NCBI RefSeq assembly: GCF_030272615.1
Contig: NC_081407.1
Coordinates: forward strand, 442,540,713 to 442,604,712
Length of the DNA: 64,000 bases
DNA from: Cryptomeria japonica
Taxonomy: Eukaryota > Streptophyta > Pinopsida > Cupressales > Cupressaceae
Direction of reading: 5' to 3'
Below are positions 53,621 to 64,000 of this stretch, one piece after another. Position 1 is the first letter of the stretch. Each line of letters opens with the position of its first letter. Below the pieces are notes generated by a model. The model was not told the DNA's origin. It did no database searches and saw only the letters and a list, made by a program, of their open reading frames with translations. The translations under genes were made by a program, and so were the position numbers.

Positions 53621-54995
53621 ATAGAGTCCTGAAGGCCTTTAGAGGGTAGATTTTCTGGATATAATCTTGAGGCAAATAGAATTCTTCTTCACCATGGACA
53701 GATCTATGTACCTTCTTTGGAGGGTCTTCGCGTCTTGATCATGACTGAGGCCCATCGTGCACCTTATTTGGCACATCCATGTGTCAAAAAGATGCACGCA
53801 GACCTTAGACAGATTTATCATTGGGCTGGCATGAAAAGTGACATTGTTGATATTTGTGTCAAAGTGTTTAGAGTGCCAACAAGTGAAGGCAGAGCATCAG
53901 CACCCGGCAGGGCTTTTACAGTCTAATTTGATACCGGATTGGAAATGGGATATCATTTCCATGGATTTCATTGTTGGTTTGCCTGTCTCTTTGCATCGTC
54001 ATGATGTCATCATGGTCATAGTTGACAGATTGACTAAGGTTGCTCATTTCATTCCTATTTGAGCTTCCTATACGGCAACAGTGGTGGCACGGGTCTTCTT
54101 AGAAGATGTAGTGAGAGTGCATGGGATTTCGAGGCGGATCGTCTCTGATAGAGATCATGTCTTTACCTCAGCATTGTGGACCTCACTTTAGCATGCTTTG
54201 GGGACTCATTTGAACTTTAGTTCAACTTATCACCCAGAGACAGATGGTCAGATAGAGAGAGTGAATCGGGTTTTGGAGGACATGCTTCACATGTATGTTA
54301 TGGACCAGCAGTTGCATTGGCAGAATTATATCTATCTAGTGGAGTTTGCTTATAACAATGGATATCATAGCTCCATAGGTATGTCCCCCTTTCGGGCATT
54401 ATATGGTCATCCTTGTCGCACTCCTTTGAGTTGGGATCAGCTAGAGGACAGGGTGCTTATAGGACCAGATATTCTTTGGGAGATGGAGCAACAGGTTGAG
54501 CGGATTCGTGAGCATTTGGTAGCTGCACAAGATAGGCAAAAGAAGTATGCAGATGCTCATAGGATAGATTGTCAGTTTTCTGTTGGCGACCATGTGTTTT
54601 TGAGAGTGCATCCGCAGAAGAGTCTGATCCGTTATGGAAAGGGTTCTAAGTTGGCACCTCGGTTTGTTGGCCCTTTTGAGATCTTTGAGAGGATAGGTCC
54701 TGTTGCCTATCATATTGCCTTGCCACTGAGTCTATCCCACATCCACGTTGTCTTTCATGTTTCAGTTCTTCGATCTTATCATCTTGATGTGACAGATGTT
54801 CTTGATTGGAACTCTTTACAGGTCGAGGACGGGCAGCTTTCCATGGAGCCCGTGCGCATTCTTCAGCGTCGGGATTTGATCCTCAGGGGTCACACCATCG
54901 ACCAGGTAAGGGTCCTATGGGACCCAAATGATGAGACCTCGGCTACTTGGGAGGATGCAGCGAAGATGAGAGAGCTATATTCTTATTTATTTTAG
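53621..54995 (+). pseudogene. Element 3 integrase with chromodomain-like tail
   Basis: The HHCC region is HRAPYLAHPCVKKMHADLR followed by a frameshift near 53865 and [12 protein letters not shown]. The core has [13 protein letters not shown], a TGA at 54060-54062, SRRIVSDRDHVFTS, a TAG at 54189-54191, and HPETDGQIERVNRVLED. All three acidic positions are readable. The GPY/F module reads KLAPRFVGPFEIFERIGPVA. The C-terminus (DQVRVLWDPNDETSATWEDA) resembles the chromodomain of chromoviruses, which directs insertion toward marked chromatin. The frame from 54198 to 54995 is open. Confidence 0.88.
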
Positions 54996-55015
54996 GCTTC
55001 CAGGAGTAAGCCTAG

Positions 55016-55030
55016 TTTTGGGGGGGAGAA
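55016..55030 (+). promoter_or_regulatory. Polypurine tract, element 3
   Basis: TTTTGGGGGGGAGAA directly before the 3' LTR start TGTAGTACC is the expected primer for plus-strand DNA synthesis. Confidence 0.85.
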
Positions 55031-58000
55031 TGTAGTACCCCTACTCATTTGGACTCATATTTTATTCTTGTTGTTTTCAGTGGATACATTACCATGTTTT
55101 ATTATTCAGACTTATATGACATTATTTCATGCTTTATCTAGATATGAGATGCATAATTAATTTGCAGTATTTCAGTACTTGTGATTTATGACATTTTATG
55201 GATTATTGCTATGTACTGACACTTTACTTATCTATGCAATGTGGAATTATATGTTGTGTGTCTGCAAGTATATTGGATGTAAGGGGACGATTTTCCTTCA
55301 CTCATTTCGGTGAGATAGGGAACGTCGCGATTCTCCTTCATCGATGTGTATGCCATGTTTTCTATATTGTATATATGCATGTGTGGTTCGGTGATGCAAG
55401 ATATTGCAGGTACAAGTACCAGGTAGGTACGGGGTATCGTTTCCACCTGGCTTCACAGGTTTGAGCGTGCCTTATATTTTTTTATGGAAGTGGAGGAGAT
55501 AGTAGTTGACCCTATTTTATTCAGTTACACTCGTGTGAGTGTCATCACTTGGTCGTCCTGTCAGTTTGTTCGGCCTTCGACGTATGTTGTTGTTTGATCT
55601 TTTATGAGTATTTGCTTGAGGTTTTCTCAGTTTGTGTTTTTAGTGGTTTTAATTAATTAATTAAATTTATGAAGTTATCTCATTATTGGTATGTTTGGTT
55701 TTCAGAATTATACTATAGTTGTATGTATTTTAAATATTAGGAATCGATTATAAACTTATATATATTCGAAGGTGAATATAGTTTATGACTAATTATATTG
55801 ATTATTTTAATGTGATTTATGATAAGTTGAAATATTTGAATTCTACGACCTAGCATATAGAATGATTAATCGTTTGTTATATAGATGTAAGTTAAATGGT
55901 AGACAACTTGATTTTATCGATCACACATATTCGTATATATATATTTTGAGGTGAAGTTGTAAATTTAATTAATACAAATATTGTCTTATGCTATAAAAAC
56001 GATAATTCATAAAACATATTTATAAATATTAGCATATACGTAAATTATGAATATATAAATGTCTAAGTTTAATATTACTTTGCAAAAGATGATATAGTCG
56101 CATGTTAAAATATAACTTAACAAAACGTGGTGGATTTAATGCTAGGAGATAGCGACTATGTCGCATGGCAATTTGGGTGACCGATTAGACTCAAGTCGAC
56201 TAATGCATATGGCCAACTAAACAAACAAAAACTATCAATTAACTTAGAGTTAAGATAGCAACTAGTAGGAGTCGATATGACTAAAATGTAGGTTTAGACC
56301 ATGAGTTAAATGCATAATTAGTTAGGTATCGACATTGGTGGAGACCATAACGATAAACTAGTAAGATCATTGGTTTTAATGCTGAAGTCAGAGGTTTCTA
56401 CATGGAGACAAGGGCGTAGACTTGGCAGTTAAAACAAGGAACCCACTAAGTACAAACACATAAGTGTTTGTGACACTTTGCCAACCTCTCCATTGAGCAG
56501 GTAAACAGCTATAATCACGGTGAGTGAGAGAAGAAGCCGCAGATAACACTTCAATCCACATAGAAATGGAATCGTCTAGTGGTGTCCACGTTGAGTTAAG
56601 ATTAGTAGACCTCTATCGATGGTAAACAACTACATGAAAGAATGATTTATAACTGAAGTAAGTAATACGATAATAGGCATGTAGTGCCATGAATTTAGGA
56701 TTATCAATGATAGGAGGCAAATGCATATTTAAATCATGCATTAAAACAGGAGGATATGCATCTAAAGATTCCATCTCTAATAGACGTGGAGGTATGAGAA
56801 GAATTTAAACATACACTCAAGTAATAGACTCCTAATCAATAACCATCACCGAGCCTTTGAATGGAGATCATATGAAATATTAGGATAAATAGAGATGGGA
56901 GATAGGTAGAGAGGGGGATTCACGAGCAAGGAGAAACGATAGACTTACTAAGGAGAGAAGAGAATAGAAGAGAGAATAGAGGAGATACTTTTATAGTTTT
57001 GAAGAGAGAGTGAGAAGAGAATAGATTTGTTAATAGAGTGATATGATAGATTGGAGGTAGATTTGCAAGCAAGGCATAGTTCTAATTGGCAGAAGAGCAT
57101 CAGAAGTCTTACAAACCAGTCCAAGCTTACAAGAGGTCGAATTTCTTTCGATTATGGTTATTATTTGGAATAAGAAAGTATGAAATTAGAAGTTTTAGAA
57201 ATAGAGTACGATTATTTATATGTGTTGCATATGTCGTTATTTATTGGAAATGCATTATAAATCATTTAAAATAGATGAAAAGAAATCATAGAGATATAGA
57301 TGTTAATTAATGGCTAAAGTAGTGCAATTTGTCTAAATGATTAGTTTTTATTCCCATTAAAGAACGTGTTTGCATACCTTTTTGTTTATATATGAAAGAA
57401 AATCCATGCATGTATAACACCTTCTTATGCATTGCATTGTAATTTTATTAGGATCTTGTGTAAATGGTGTTTGCAATCAAGTTTAAATTTCGTTGCAATT
57501 CTGGTTGAGTTGTCATTGTTTCCTATGTTATTATATCTCCTTGGTCAAGTGTTGTTGTATAACCTTATTGATGTGAGCCATTGTGTGTTTTGTCCAAATG
57601 GTCAATCTTGGGTTAGTGATTGTATATCCTTCACCTGTGGTTTGTCAGGAGTAGGTATGGTTGTCTGTTTCGCCATAAAGTTCTCATAGAGAGACCTTTC
57701 CTGTAGTGTCCTATGAGAGAGAGTGGCTTTCGAGCAGGGGTCGTGCCCAAAGTGGATGACAGGATAAGCCGTCGAAAGTCAGTTAAAAAGTGATAACCTA
57801 ATTATTGATTTGGGATGGGTGGGATAAATATTAATTAAGATAATGTGCCTTGTGCATAGGTGAGTGCTAGTACAGGGCTCATAATGTTACGAGAAGGCCT
57901 GGAATGGCAAACTTACCACCTTGTCTTCATGAAAGGATTGGTAGGGTCCGCATGAGACTTAGTTGGAACCGGAGGTTCGGGAGAGGTTACCAAGATACCC

Positions 58001-58803
58001 CAGGATGGGGGTCGGGACCTATGGAGGTTGTACCATGGTATCTATCTTAAGCTATGCGATGACACTCTCTTCTTAGAGTCACTAGTGTTTGTGAGTTGAG
58101 TCACATGGATTTTTGCGGAGTCTTATAGTCTTTCCTACTTGTTTTACTTTGCTTGCTTGAGGGTTTTCTACTATCTCCTAGCATTGCAGGGTGGTTCCAT
58201 TTCGGGATCGCATGGACGGGTGGTAGTACCACTTCCCATCAGATGTTTTGGAATGTATCTTCAAGAGAGGAAGGGCTTCACTGGTGTTCTTGGTTCGTGG
58301 TTCATGTACCAGCTCATGTTCATTATCATTGTTCAGTTGAGACCTTGTGGTCATTGTATCAAAACTTTTATGGAACCTTGATATTGTAACTTTGTAATCT
58401 GTGGCATTTTTGGTAACCATGTATTTATGGATGTTGTAAAAGGGAGTTATTGGAATGAATGTTAATTCAGTTGCTTTAAACTTTTGTATATATGATCTAT
58501 GGGAAATGAATGCATTGGAGTACTTTGATTCTTTCATTATGGAATTTAGATGTATGTGTAAATTTTATCTTAGGCATTTAAGTTTCCTAATTAGCTAAAC
58601 CATTGGATTAACCGTAGTGTTAATATAATCTACGAATTAATCTTCGTTGGTAACCCTTAGGAAATCATGTGTTAGTCTTCCGTTGTGTCGTTAAATGTGC
58701 CATTGATATGATTATGCACTTAATCTTTAGAAAAAAATTTATTACACCCTTTTAGTTGCCTAGTTGTATTGTTTTCCTTTAGGGTTTCTGGTGGGGCATT
58801 ACA
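55031..58803 (+). repeat. Element 3 3' LTR
   Basis: 3773 bp, about 97 percent similar by eye to the 5' LTR. It differs by scattered substitutions and small indels, for example extra bases near 55447-55458 and near 58306-58325. Ends are TG and CA. The target site CTCAT follows. Confidence 0.93.
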
Positions 58804-58808
58804 CTCAT

Positions 58809-59718
58809 TGTCCTTTATCTCCAAGGACCTTGTTGGTCTATTGATTAGCTCTCAGCAACATGGACCTCCAAGATGACAACTTGAAGAACGAGTATGCTAT
58901 ACTATGATCCTATGATCTAAATGAAAATGAGATGAATGATCATGATTCTAGATTAACATGATTTCTATGTTGTAATCAAATAAACTCTATGCTAAATGCA
59001 CAAACTATAGATGTCGTTATGCTCAATATGTATGCAAAGTTTCAGAATGCAAGATTAAGATTACAAGATTAAGTGTCAAGGACTAAGGATGAAGGATCCC
59101 TCCATGAATGAAAAGTGGAGGAATTTATAGCTTTTCCAAGGTATGAGCCTGGGTGGCAGGATTCCACGGTCTAGATTCAGCCTGGAGAGATGGACGGTGA
59201 GAGATGAAGAGGTTAGAAAAGGCTTGGAGAAATATGACACTTGTTATTCTTGGAAGGACAAGTGGCAAGGAAATCTTCAACAAATACCACACGTCCTACA
59301 AGAGGGCAAGTGGCATGGAGGGGGAGGACATGTGGCAAGGATGCCATATGTCCTTATGAGGGGAGAGACACTCCATAGGAGGTTAGGATAGGGGTAGTTT
59401 GAAGGGATAAGGTTGGTTCAACCCAAAATTAGATGGCAGGTTGAAGGGTTAGGAGGGTAGTTTGGATTAGGAGACAATGTGACAAATTTGAACTTAAAAA
59501 TTGAAATTAAGTTGGAGAGGATAATTAAATAGGACGGATTAATTAAATTTGCTCATTTAATTAGGAAAGTGGAAAAAATGATTTATGATGGGAAGAATTT
59601 TGGAAAAATGAACTATATAAATAAATTATTCAATTTATTTATAAGTAGAAGAATTGGGGATGCATTAATTAAATTCGTATTTAATTAATTCTCTACCGAA
59701 CAATTTTTAATGTATACA
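58809..59718 (-). repeat. Tat-type LTR relic A, right fragment
   Basis: On minus it begins TGTATACATTAAAAATTG, similar in style to the LTR starts of elements 1 and 2 (TGTA...), followed by AATTAATTAAAT blocks. Further in are the phrases shared with the element 1 LTR near its other end. Together with 46306-46419 this makes about 1.0 kb, interrupted by element 3. No matching internal region is seen, so it may be a solo LTR. A small plus ORF (59143-59391) is not credible. Confidence 0.5.
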
Positions 59719-60048
59719 ATGTCTATTGAAATCTATTTTGTGACTGAAAGGTGATCTTCATAGTATCCACATAGATGAGAGATTAAGTAAAAATTTACAC
59801 ATTAAAATTGGCTTTAATTTAGACATTTTAAAGCTCACTTTAACCAAAAAACCCAACTCTCTCATCCACGTAATTTAGTTAATATTCAGTTTAAAAACTA
59901 ATTTTTTAATATCATAAAATATTATTTTTAGATTCAAAATATTATCTTAAGAAGATTATTTTTATAAAGAAAGTTTTTTCTTAAAACATTTTGTGTTGTA
60001 TTTTATTATTTTTTATATCATTATTTTATTAATTTATATAATTATATA
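59719..60048. other. AT-rich spacer between LTR relics
   Basis: Very AT-rich sequence with ttttatt words and no recognised feature. Confidence 0.4.
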
Positions 60049-61340
60049 TGTAGACATCTAAAATTAATTAAATTAATATTTAATTAATTTAAGTCTATCA
60101 ACATAATTAATCAATTTAACTATGTTGGTTCCTTCTTAAAATTAATTAAATCAAATTTAATTAATTTTATCAATATTGTCCTATAATTAATTTATCAAAA
60201 TTAATTATTCCCTCATTCTTCTAAAACCAAATATTATTTATTTCTTCTAAACCCTATTTAGTTAATTAATTTCAATTAAACTAATCATGTGATTCCTACA
60301 AATAACTTCTTCTAATCCTTAATTCTTCTAGAAACGTGCTTACCATTATTCTTCAATTTTAAATTCCTCCACTCATTCTTTCTCCTCATGTTGCATCCTC
60401 CTAACTTATCCACTTGCTCTCTAATCTCTCATTAACCCACCTAATCTCTCCTCTTAATCATTTGCACAATCATAATCATCATGATTAGGAGCAAGTCAAC
60501 CATTTGACATAAACGGCTTTCCCCTCTCACCTTCCAAACCTTAAATGCACCAACTTTGGTCATGTCAAAGATTTCAAATTCTTCCACTTCCCCATGCTCC
60601 CTTACTTCCCAAGGAATTTTTAATTCCTTTTCTCTTCCCTCTCTCCCATGCAATCTTCTATTTTAGGATTTTTTTATTCATTTGTCCATTTCCAAGGAAT
60701 TTAAAATTATTTGTATTCTTCCAATGTGCATTGGGGACTCTTCCCTAAGCACCTTGAGGAGTGTGGAGACAAGAAATGTCTTTATGGCAAATATTTTGGT
60801 CTCCATACCTTATCCTCTCAATCCCTTCCATCCCTTTCCTTCGATCTCCACCCTTCATTCCAAATCAATCTTGACCCTCCATTTTCCTACTCTCAAAATT
60901 ATAAATTGGGGTCTCCTCCCCTCATTTCCACATCCATCTTTTGTGCAATCATATGTTGTCCATTTGAGCTTAGAATCACTATCATAGCACCCATATTATA
61001 GTCATTTTGTTCCAAACTTAGCTATTGTGTCCATTCATCCATCAAGTAATCATCCTTGTTGTGTAGTGGAGAGCAATCCGCATCCAATCTTGGAGTCAAT
61101 TTAATCAAGTGGAGATAGGGTGCTTCTCTACTTCATCAAAGGCTCAATCGGAGGAAAAGAGAACTTCACTTGAAGGTATAATGATTTTTGTTGTATTTGA
61201 TTATGTGTTTCATTCTTGTTTTGATTGAATTTGACCATTAACCCATCTTGTGATCTTTCCCTTAGTTCAAGAAGGATACCAATCAATAAAATGAAATTTG
61301 ATTATTCCTAGATTTAGGGTTTTTTGATTTTATATGGCAA
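60049..61340 (+). repeat. Probable Tat-type LTR relic B (plus orientation)
   Basis: It begins TGTAGACATCTAAAATTAAT, close to the element-strand start of the element 2 LTR (TGTAGACACCCAAAATTGTC), followed by the same style of TTAATTAAAT blocks and a C/T-rich middle. A plausible end is TTTTATATGGCA at 61340, after tagggttttttga, which parallels taggg...CCATATACA in element 2. No target duplication or internal region was found. Boundaries are approximate. Confidence 0.4.
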
Positions 61341-61581
61341 TTTTTAAGCTTTACCAATAAATAACTAGAGCTTTCCCTAAAGTGAGGCTCTCTTCATACA
61401 TAGACTGGAGACTCTCAAACATATAGACCAACATCACTTAGGTCTCTTGCTAATATATTTTGATTGTTTAAGATGAAATTATTAATAAGCATTTTTTATG
61501 TATTATTTAAATTAATCTCAATCTTGCTCTTTATCTCCTTACCTCGCCCTGCATCCCTCACTCTTCCACCTCTATCTTTCC

Positions 61582-61660
61582 AACTACACACACACACACA
61601 TGCATATATGTCTTTGTGTGTGTGTGTGCGTGCGTGTACATATATATGTATGTATACATA
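61582..61660. repeat. CA/TG and TATATG microsatellite
   Basis: (AC)n at about 61585-61599, then tgtgtgtgtgtgcgtgcgtg, then tacatatatatgtatgtatac. Confidence 0.9.
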
Positions 61661-61681
61661 TATACCTCTAGAGTCAACTAT

Positions 61682-61870
61682 ATAAAAAAGGGTGCCCCAT
61701 GCCTAAAGATCCCAGGGGAATGGAACCCCTAACCCCCGCAGACGACAAGTTGTCCTCTCTCCGGGGCGCACCATCCAATCTACTATCCCAAGGGATTCAA
61801 ACCCCCAACTCCAAATTATTCCTCTACATGAAGGGGCGCACCTACTGATCTATTGGATGGGTATACCCAC
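61682..61870 (-). repeat. tRNA-derived SINE-like dimer
   Basis: On minus the sequence near 61855-61838 reads TAGATCAGTAGGTGCGCC, close to a Pol III A box (TAGCTCAG--GG--G-G). GGGGGTTTGAATCCC near 61802-61788 is close to a B box (GGTTCGAATCC). A second diverged unit follows (TTGGATGGTGCGCC, then GGGGTTCCATTCCCC). A T run, TTTTTTA, lies near 61689-61683, as for a Pol III stop. The two-unit layout with shared GGTGCGCCCC words suggests a tRNA-related SINE dimer. It is not a functional tRNA because no cloverleaf closes. Confidence 0.45.
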
Positions 61871-64000
61871 TTTACCTACGTAACACATTCCTTATTCTAA
61901 TCGGTATCATGGCACCCCACCCACCCCCCCCCGACCCCCCCCCGCCCTCTATATAGCTCACCGACAACATTATTATCCTCCCCACCCCAGCGGCCCCTAT
62001 TATGGAACAAGGGAAGCCCCCCATAATTCTATGGGCAATGAACCCTTTAGAATAGTAGGCATCGGCCCCTACAATTCTATGGGTAGCACCAATTGCAGGA
62101 GGAGCATAGAAAGATGCAGGACCGACATAACCTATTGATTCAGGAGGTTCAATAGCAGATTGTGTTGAGGCCCTACAATAATCTACCGACTACCATAGAA
62201 TGTCGAGGGGCCCGATAACTATAGGGAGGGTGGGAAGGACTACTATAGTTTTTTTGAGAAACTCTAGTTGTGAGGGGGTTCAGTCGTTTCAGACAATGCC
62301 CCCCTATACGCTGCAGTCGCCCCCCCCCTCAGATTCAATTGTGGGTGGGTGGGAGGAGACGGGGATCTAGTTGAGTCTATTGGTTCAACACCCCACCTTA
62401 CTATTTTAAGGGGATTCAGTCGTTTCAGACAATGCCCTACTATTCTAAAGGGACCAGTGGATTATGCAGTTGATGACTCAGCAGCAGGGATAAATGCACA
62501 TTTGTCTTGATTATATGATGCACCCTTAGCCCTAGGTGGTTATCCATCCATTAGGTGGTGCCCCCCGAAGGGAGGATATGGTAGTTCTCCATCCCTAATT
62601 ATCCATCCCTAGTGAGTTGGTTCTCCATGTGGTATTATTCCATCAGGTGGCTTTCCATCTCCATTAGGTAGTGGTGGTTTTCTAGGCGGGTGGGGAATAG
62701 TTATTGCGGTGTTCTCCATGTGGTGGCTCCCTAGTAAGTTCCCTATGTGGTGGTTGTTCTCCGAGGAAAGGGCGGATTGAAAGCCATAGCCTATAACTCT
62801 TCTAAGAGTATATTCACGGCATCAAAAAACTCTCTTCCACATACCATAGAATAGTAGGGGCCACCCCCTTTCCTGTCGGAACTCTAGTTTCCCACAATTT
62901 AATCTGAGGGGGGGCCGAATCGACTATAGCCTCCCACCCACCCCAGTCCAGGGGCAAAGGTCGCAGGGGAAGAAGCTAGCACTAGGTGCCCCATATAATT
63001 TTAGGGGATCTGGTTCCAACAGGTAGATCCCCTAGCAAAGGCACCATCCATTGTAGAGTAAGCGACGAAGGGAGAGACAATTGTTGACCAGGTTAATCCA
63101 TCATCAGTAACCCCCTCTTTTCTATTATTCAAAGGCATCACAACAATAGAATAGAGGGTTTGCTTCGAGATTGAGTTCCAAGTCCAGTTGAAGGGCGATC
63201 CCGTATAGTCAGAGGCACTACCAGCACCGGAGAAAGCAGAGGTAGGTTCAGTCGCATTTGATCGAGACCGATACCTAGTTTGAGAGGCGAGAGGCCCCCC
63301 TTCTAGATTATTGCATAAGCATGGCTTAATAAACAAGATAGCCAGAACCTGGTAAATATGCTTTAATCGTAGATCTGAAGCTACTAGATTTTCCATAAGT
63401 TTACCCAATTTACCCATATCCAATTGAAGTCGCCATAGTTCAAATAGGGGCTCGCCCCTACTATTATAAGGGCTTCAGCCCCAAAGAATTGTAGGGCCCT
63501 GTTTACTCAGTTGCATTTGATCTGCCATAGAATTGATAGGGGCTGCCCAAGTAGTAAATGATGCCAGGGCCCTAAGAAAAGTGGTTGATGTTGAGCTTTG
63601 CCTTTGCCAGGAGCTCGCCATGGTTCGAATTGGCTAGCTCTGTTTAAAGGGCCCGCAGAGGAACGAAAGAGCCAAGGATGGAAGGAGTGACACTCTCTAT
63701 CCTTATTTAAGGTTGGGGAGGGCACTACCGGGCTTCAAATCAATACTTCCAAGTAAGCATCAGATCCTCTGGTATTCTTGCCTGGGGGTGAAGGACAAAA
63801 GGGAGGGTCCTCCAACCGGTCACCCAAGGACTCAATCCCGCCTACACCCCCGGTTGGGAGGACAGGCTCCAATTCGAAATGGCTAGGGGCCTTGAAATGA
63901 CGAGAAACTGTGAGAAAGAAAGGATGGAAGAAAGCAAGCGACGGTTTAGAGGCTACCATCCTGCACCGGGGGTGTAAGACGACCTAATTTATTACCTATA
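61871..64000. other. GC-rich segment of uncertain (possibly mitochondrial) origin
   Basis: Base composition changes sharply to GC-rich, with C runs near 61920-61950. Short palindromic words of the type ccctactattctaaggg recur (see separate entry). TTCAGTCGTTTCAGACAATG occurs twice (near 62281 and 62406). Minus-strand stretches near 62500-62780 read as broken Pro-rich peptide (PPHGE and PPDG-like phrases). Open frames at 63001-63423, 63507-63725 and 63735-63959 (minus) are not recognised. Plant mitochondrial DNA is a possible source, given the composition and small repeats, but no mitochondrial gene was identified. Confidence 0.35.
62015..63560. repeat. Dispersed small palindromic repeat, CCCCTACTATTCTATGGGG-like
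   Basis: Related words occur near 62017, 62050, 62075, 62175, 62390, 62440, 62845, 62990, 63455, 63490 and 63525. Each has a C-rich arm, an AT core (tactattcta, taattcta or similar) and a G-rich arm, able to form a short hairpin. Confidence 0.5.

Larger units (their letters stand above)
46420..58803 (+). mobile_element. Element 3: chromovirus-like Ty3/gypsy retrotransposon with 3.75 kb LTRs
   Basis: LTRs at 46420-50170 (3751 bp) and 55031-58803 (3773 bp) start TGTAGTACC and end GGGGCATTACA. The duplication CTCAT is at 46415-46419 and 58804-58808. The primer site TGGTATCAGAGC (initiator Met tRNA type) lies two bases past the 5' LTR. The polypurine tract TTTTGGGGGGGAGAA precedes the 3' LTR. 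The internal region is only 4.86 kb, shorter than the two LTRs together. Gag-pol is damaged by about a dozen stops. The chromodomain-like C-terminus and long LTRs fit the Tekay/Del group (inference). Confidence 0.93.

Noticed and set aside
61682-61870. Functional tRNA gene
   Set aside because: A-box and B-box-like words are present but spacing and flanks do not close a cloverleaf. A SINE-like relic fits better.

Overview
The window is nuclear DNA from a plant with a large, repeat-rich genome. The evidence is a nuclear organelle-type ribosomal protein gene with a spliceosomal intron, PPR and sugar-transporter-like relics, plant-type Ty3/gypsy and Ty1/copia elements, and plant mobile domain (PMD) sequences. 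A gymnosperm is my guess from the degraded, nested, very long retroelements; nothing here proves the species. Only one ordinary host gene looks intact: a two-exon S17 ribosomal protein gene on the minus strand at 7507-7907.

Layout. 1-10661 is old intergenic DNA: a copia integrase relic, an unidentified broken minus-strand gene, two 147-148 bp inverted-repeat elements, a 300 bp tandem duplication, a sugar-transporter-like exon, a PPR relic, the S17 gene and an AT-rich tract. 10662-46300 is a Ty3/gypsy Tat-type element (element 1, gag-pol on minus, 1386 bp LTRs, TSD GTTTT). Inside its leader sits a second, younger Tat-type element (element 2, 26572-42724, gag-pol on minus, 782 bp LTRs, TSD GTAGG). 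A 988 bp inverted-repeat DNA element interrupts the 3' end of element 1 pol. 46420-58803 is a chromovirus-like gypsy element (element 3, plus strand, 3.75 kb LTRs, initiator-Met-type primer site, TSD CTCAT) inserted in a related Tat-type LTR relic. 58809-61340 holds LTR relics. 61682-61870 looks like a tRNA-derived SINE. 61871-64000 is a GC-rich segment of unknown, possibly mitochondrial, origin with small palindromic repeats.

The most interesting system is in the two Tat-type elements. Each carries, antisense to gag-pol and next to the 3' LTR, a gene for a PMD protein with a coiled-coil tail. In both copies it has the same architecture: a polypurine-tract-linked hairpin, a second hairpin, a TATA box about 100 bp before the ATG, a 22-25 codon exon 1, an intron of about 0.7 kb and a long exon 2. 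The intron is packed with a short motif (GCGTCTGTG-type in element 2, AGCGCTATTG-type in element 1). The same element-specific motif recurs in the leader of the opposite-strand gag-pol transcript, in the sense orientation of that transcript. Each element therefore has its own motif, and that motif precedes both of its opposing genes. This also makes the two ends of the genomic RNA complementary. The pol genes additionally encode a G-patch domain between protease and reverse transcriptase, and two RNase H domains.

All three elements are inactivated as read here. Many nonsense codons are of the type expected from decay of methylated cytosine (Gln or Arg codons to TAG, TAA or TGA).
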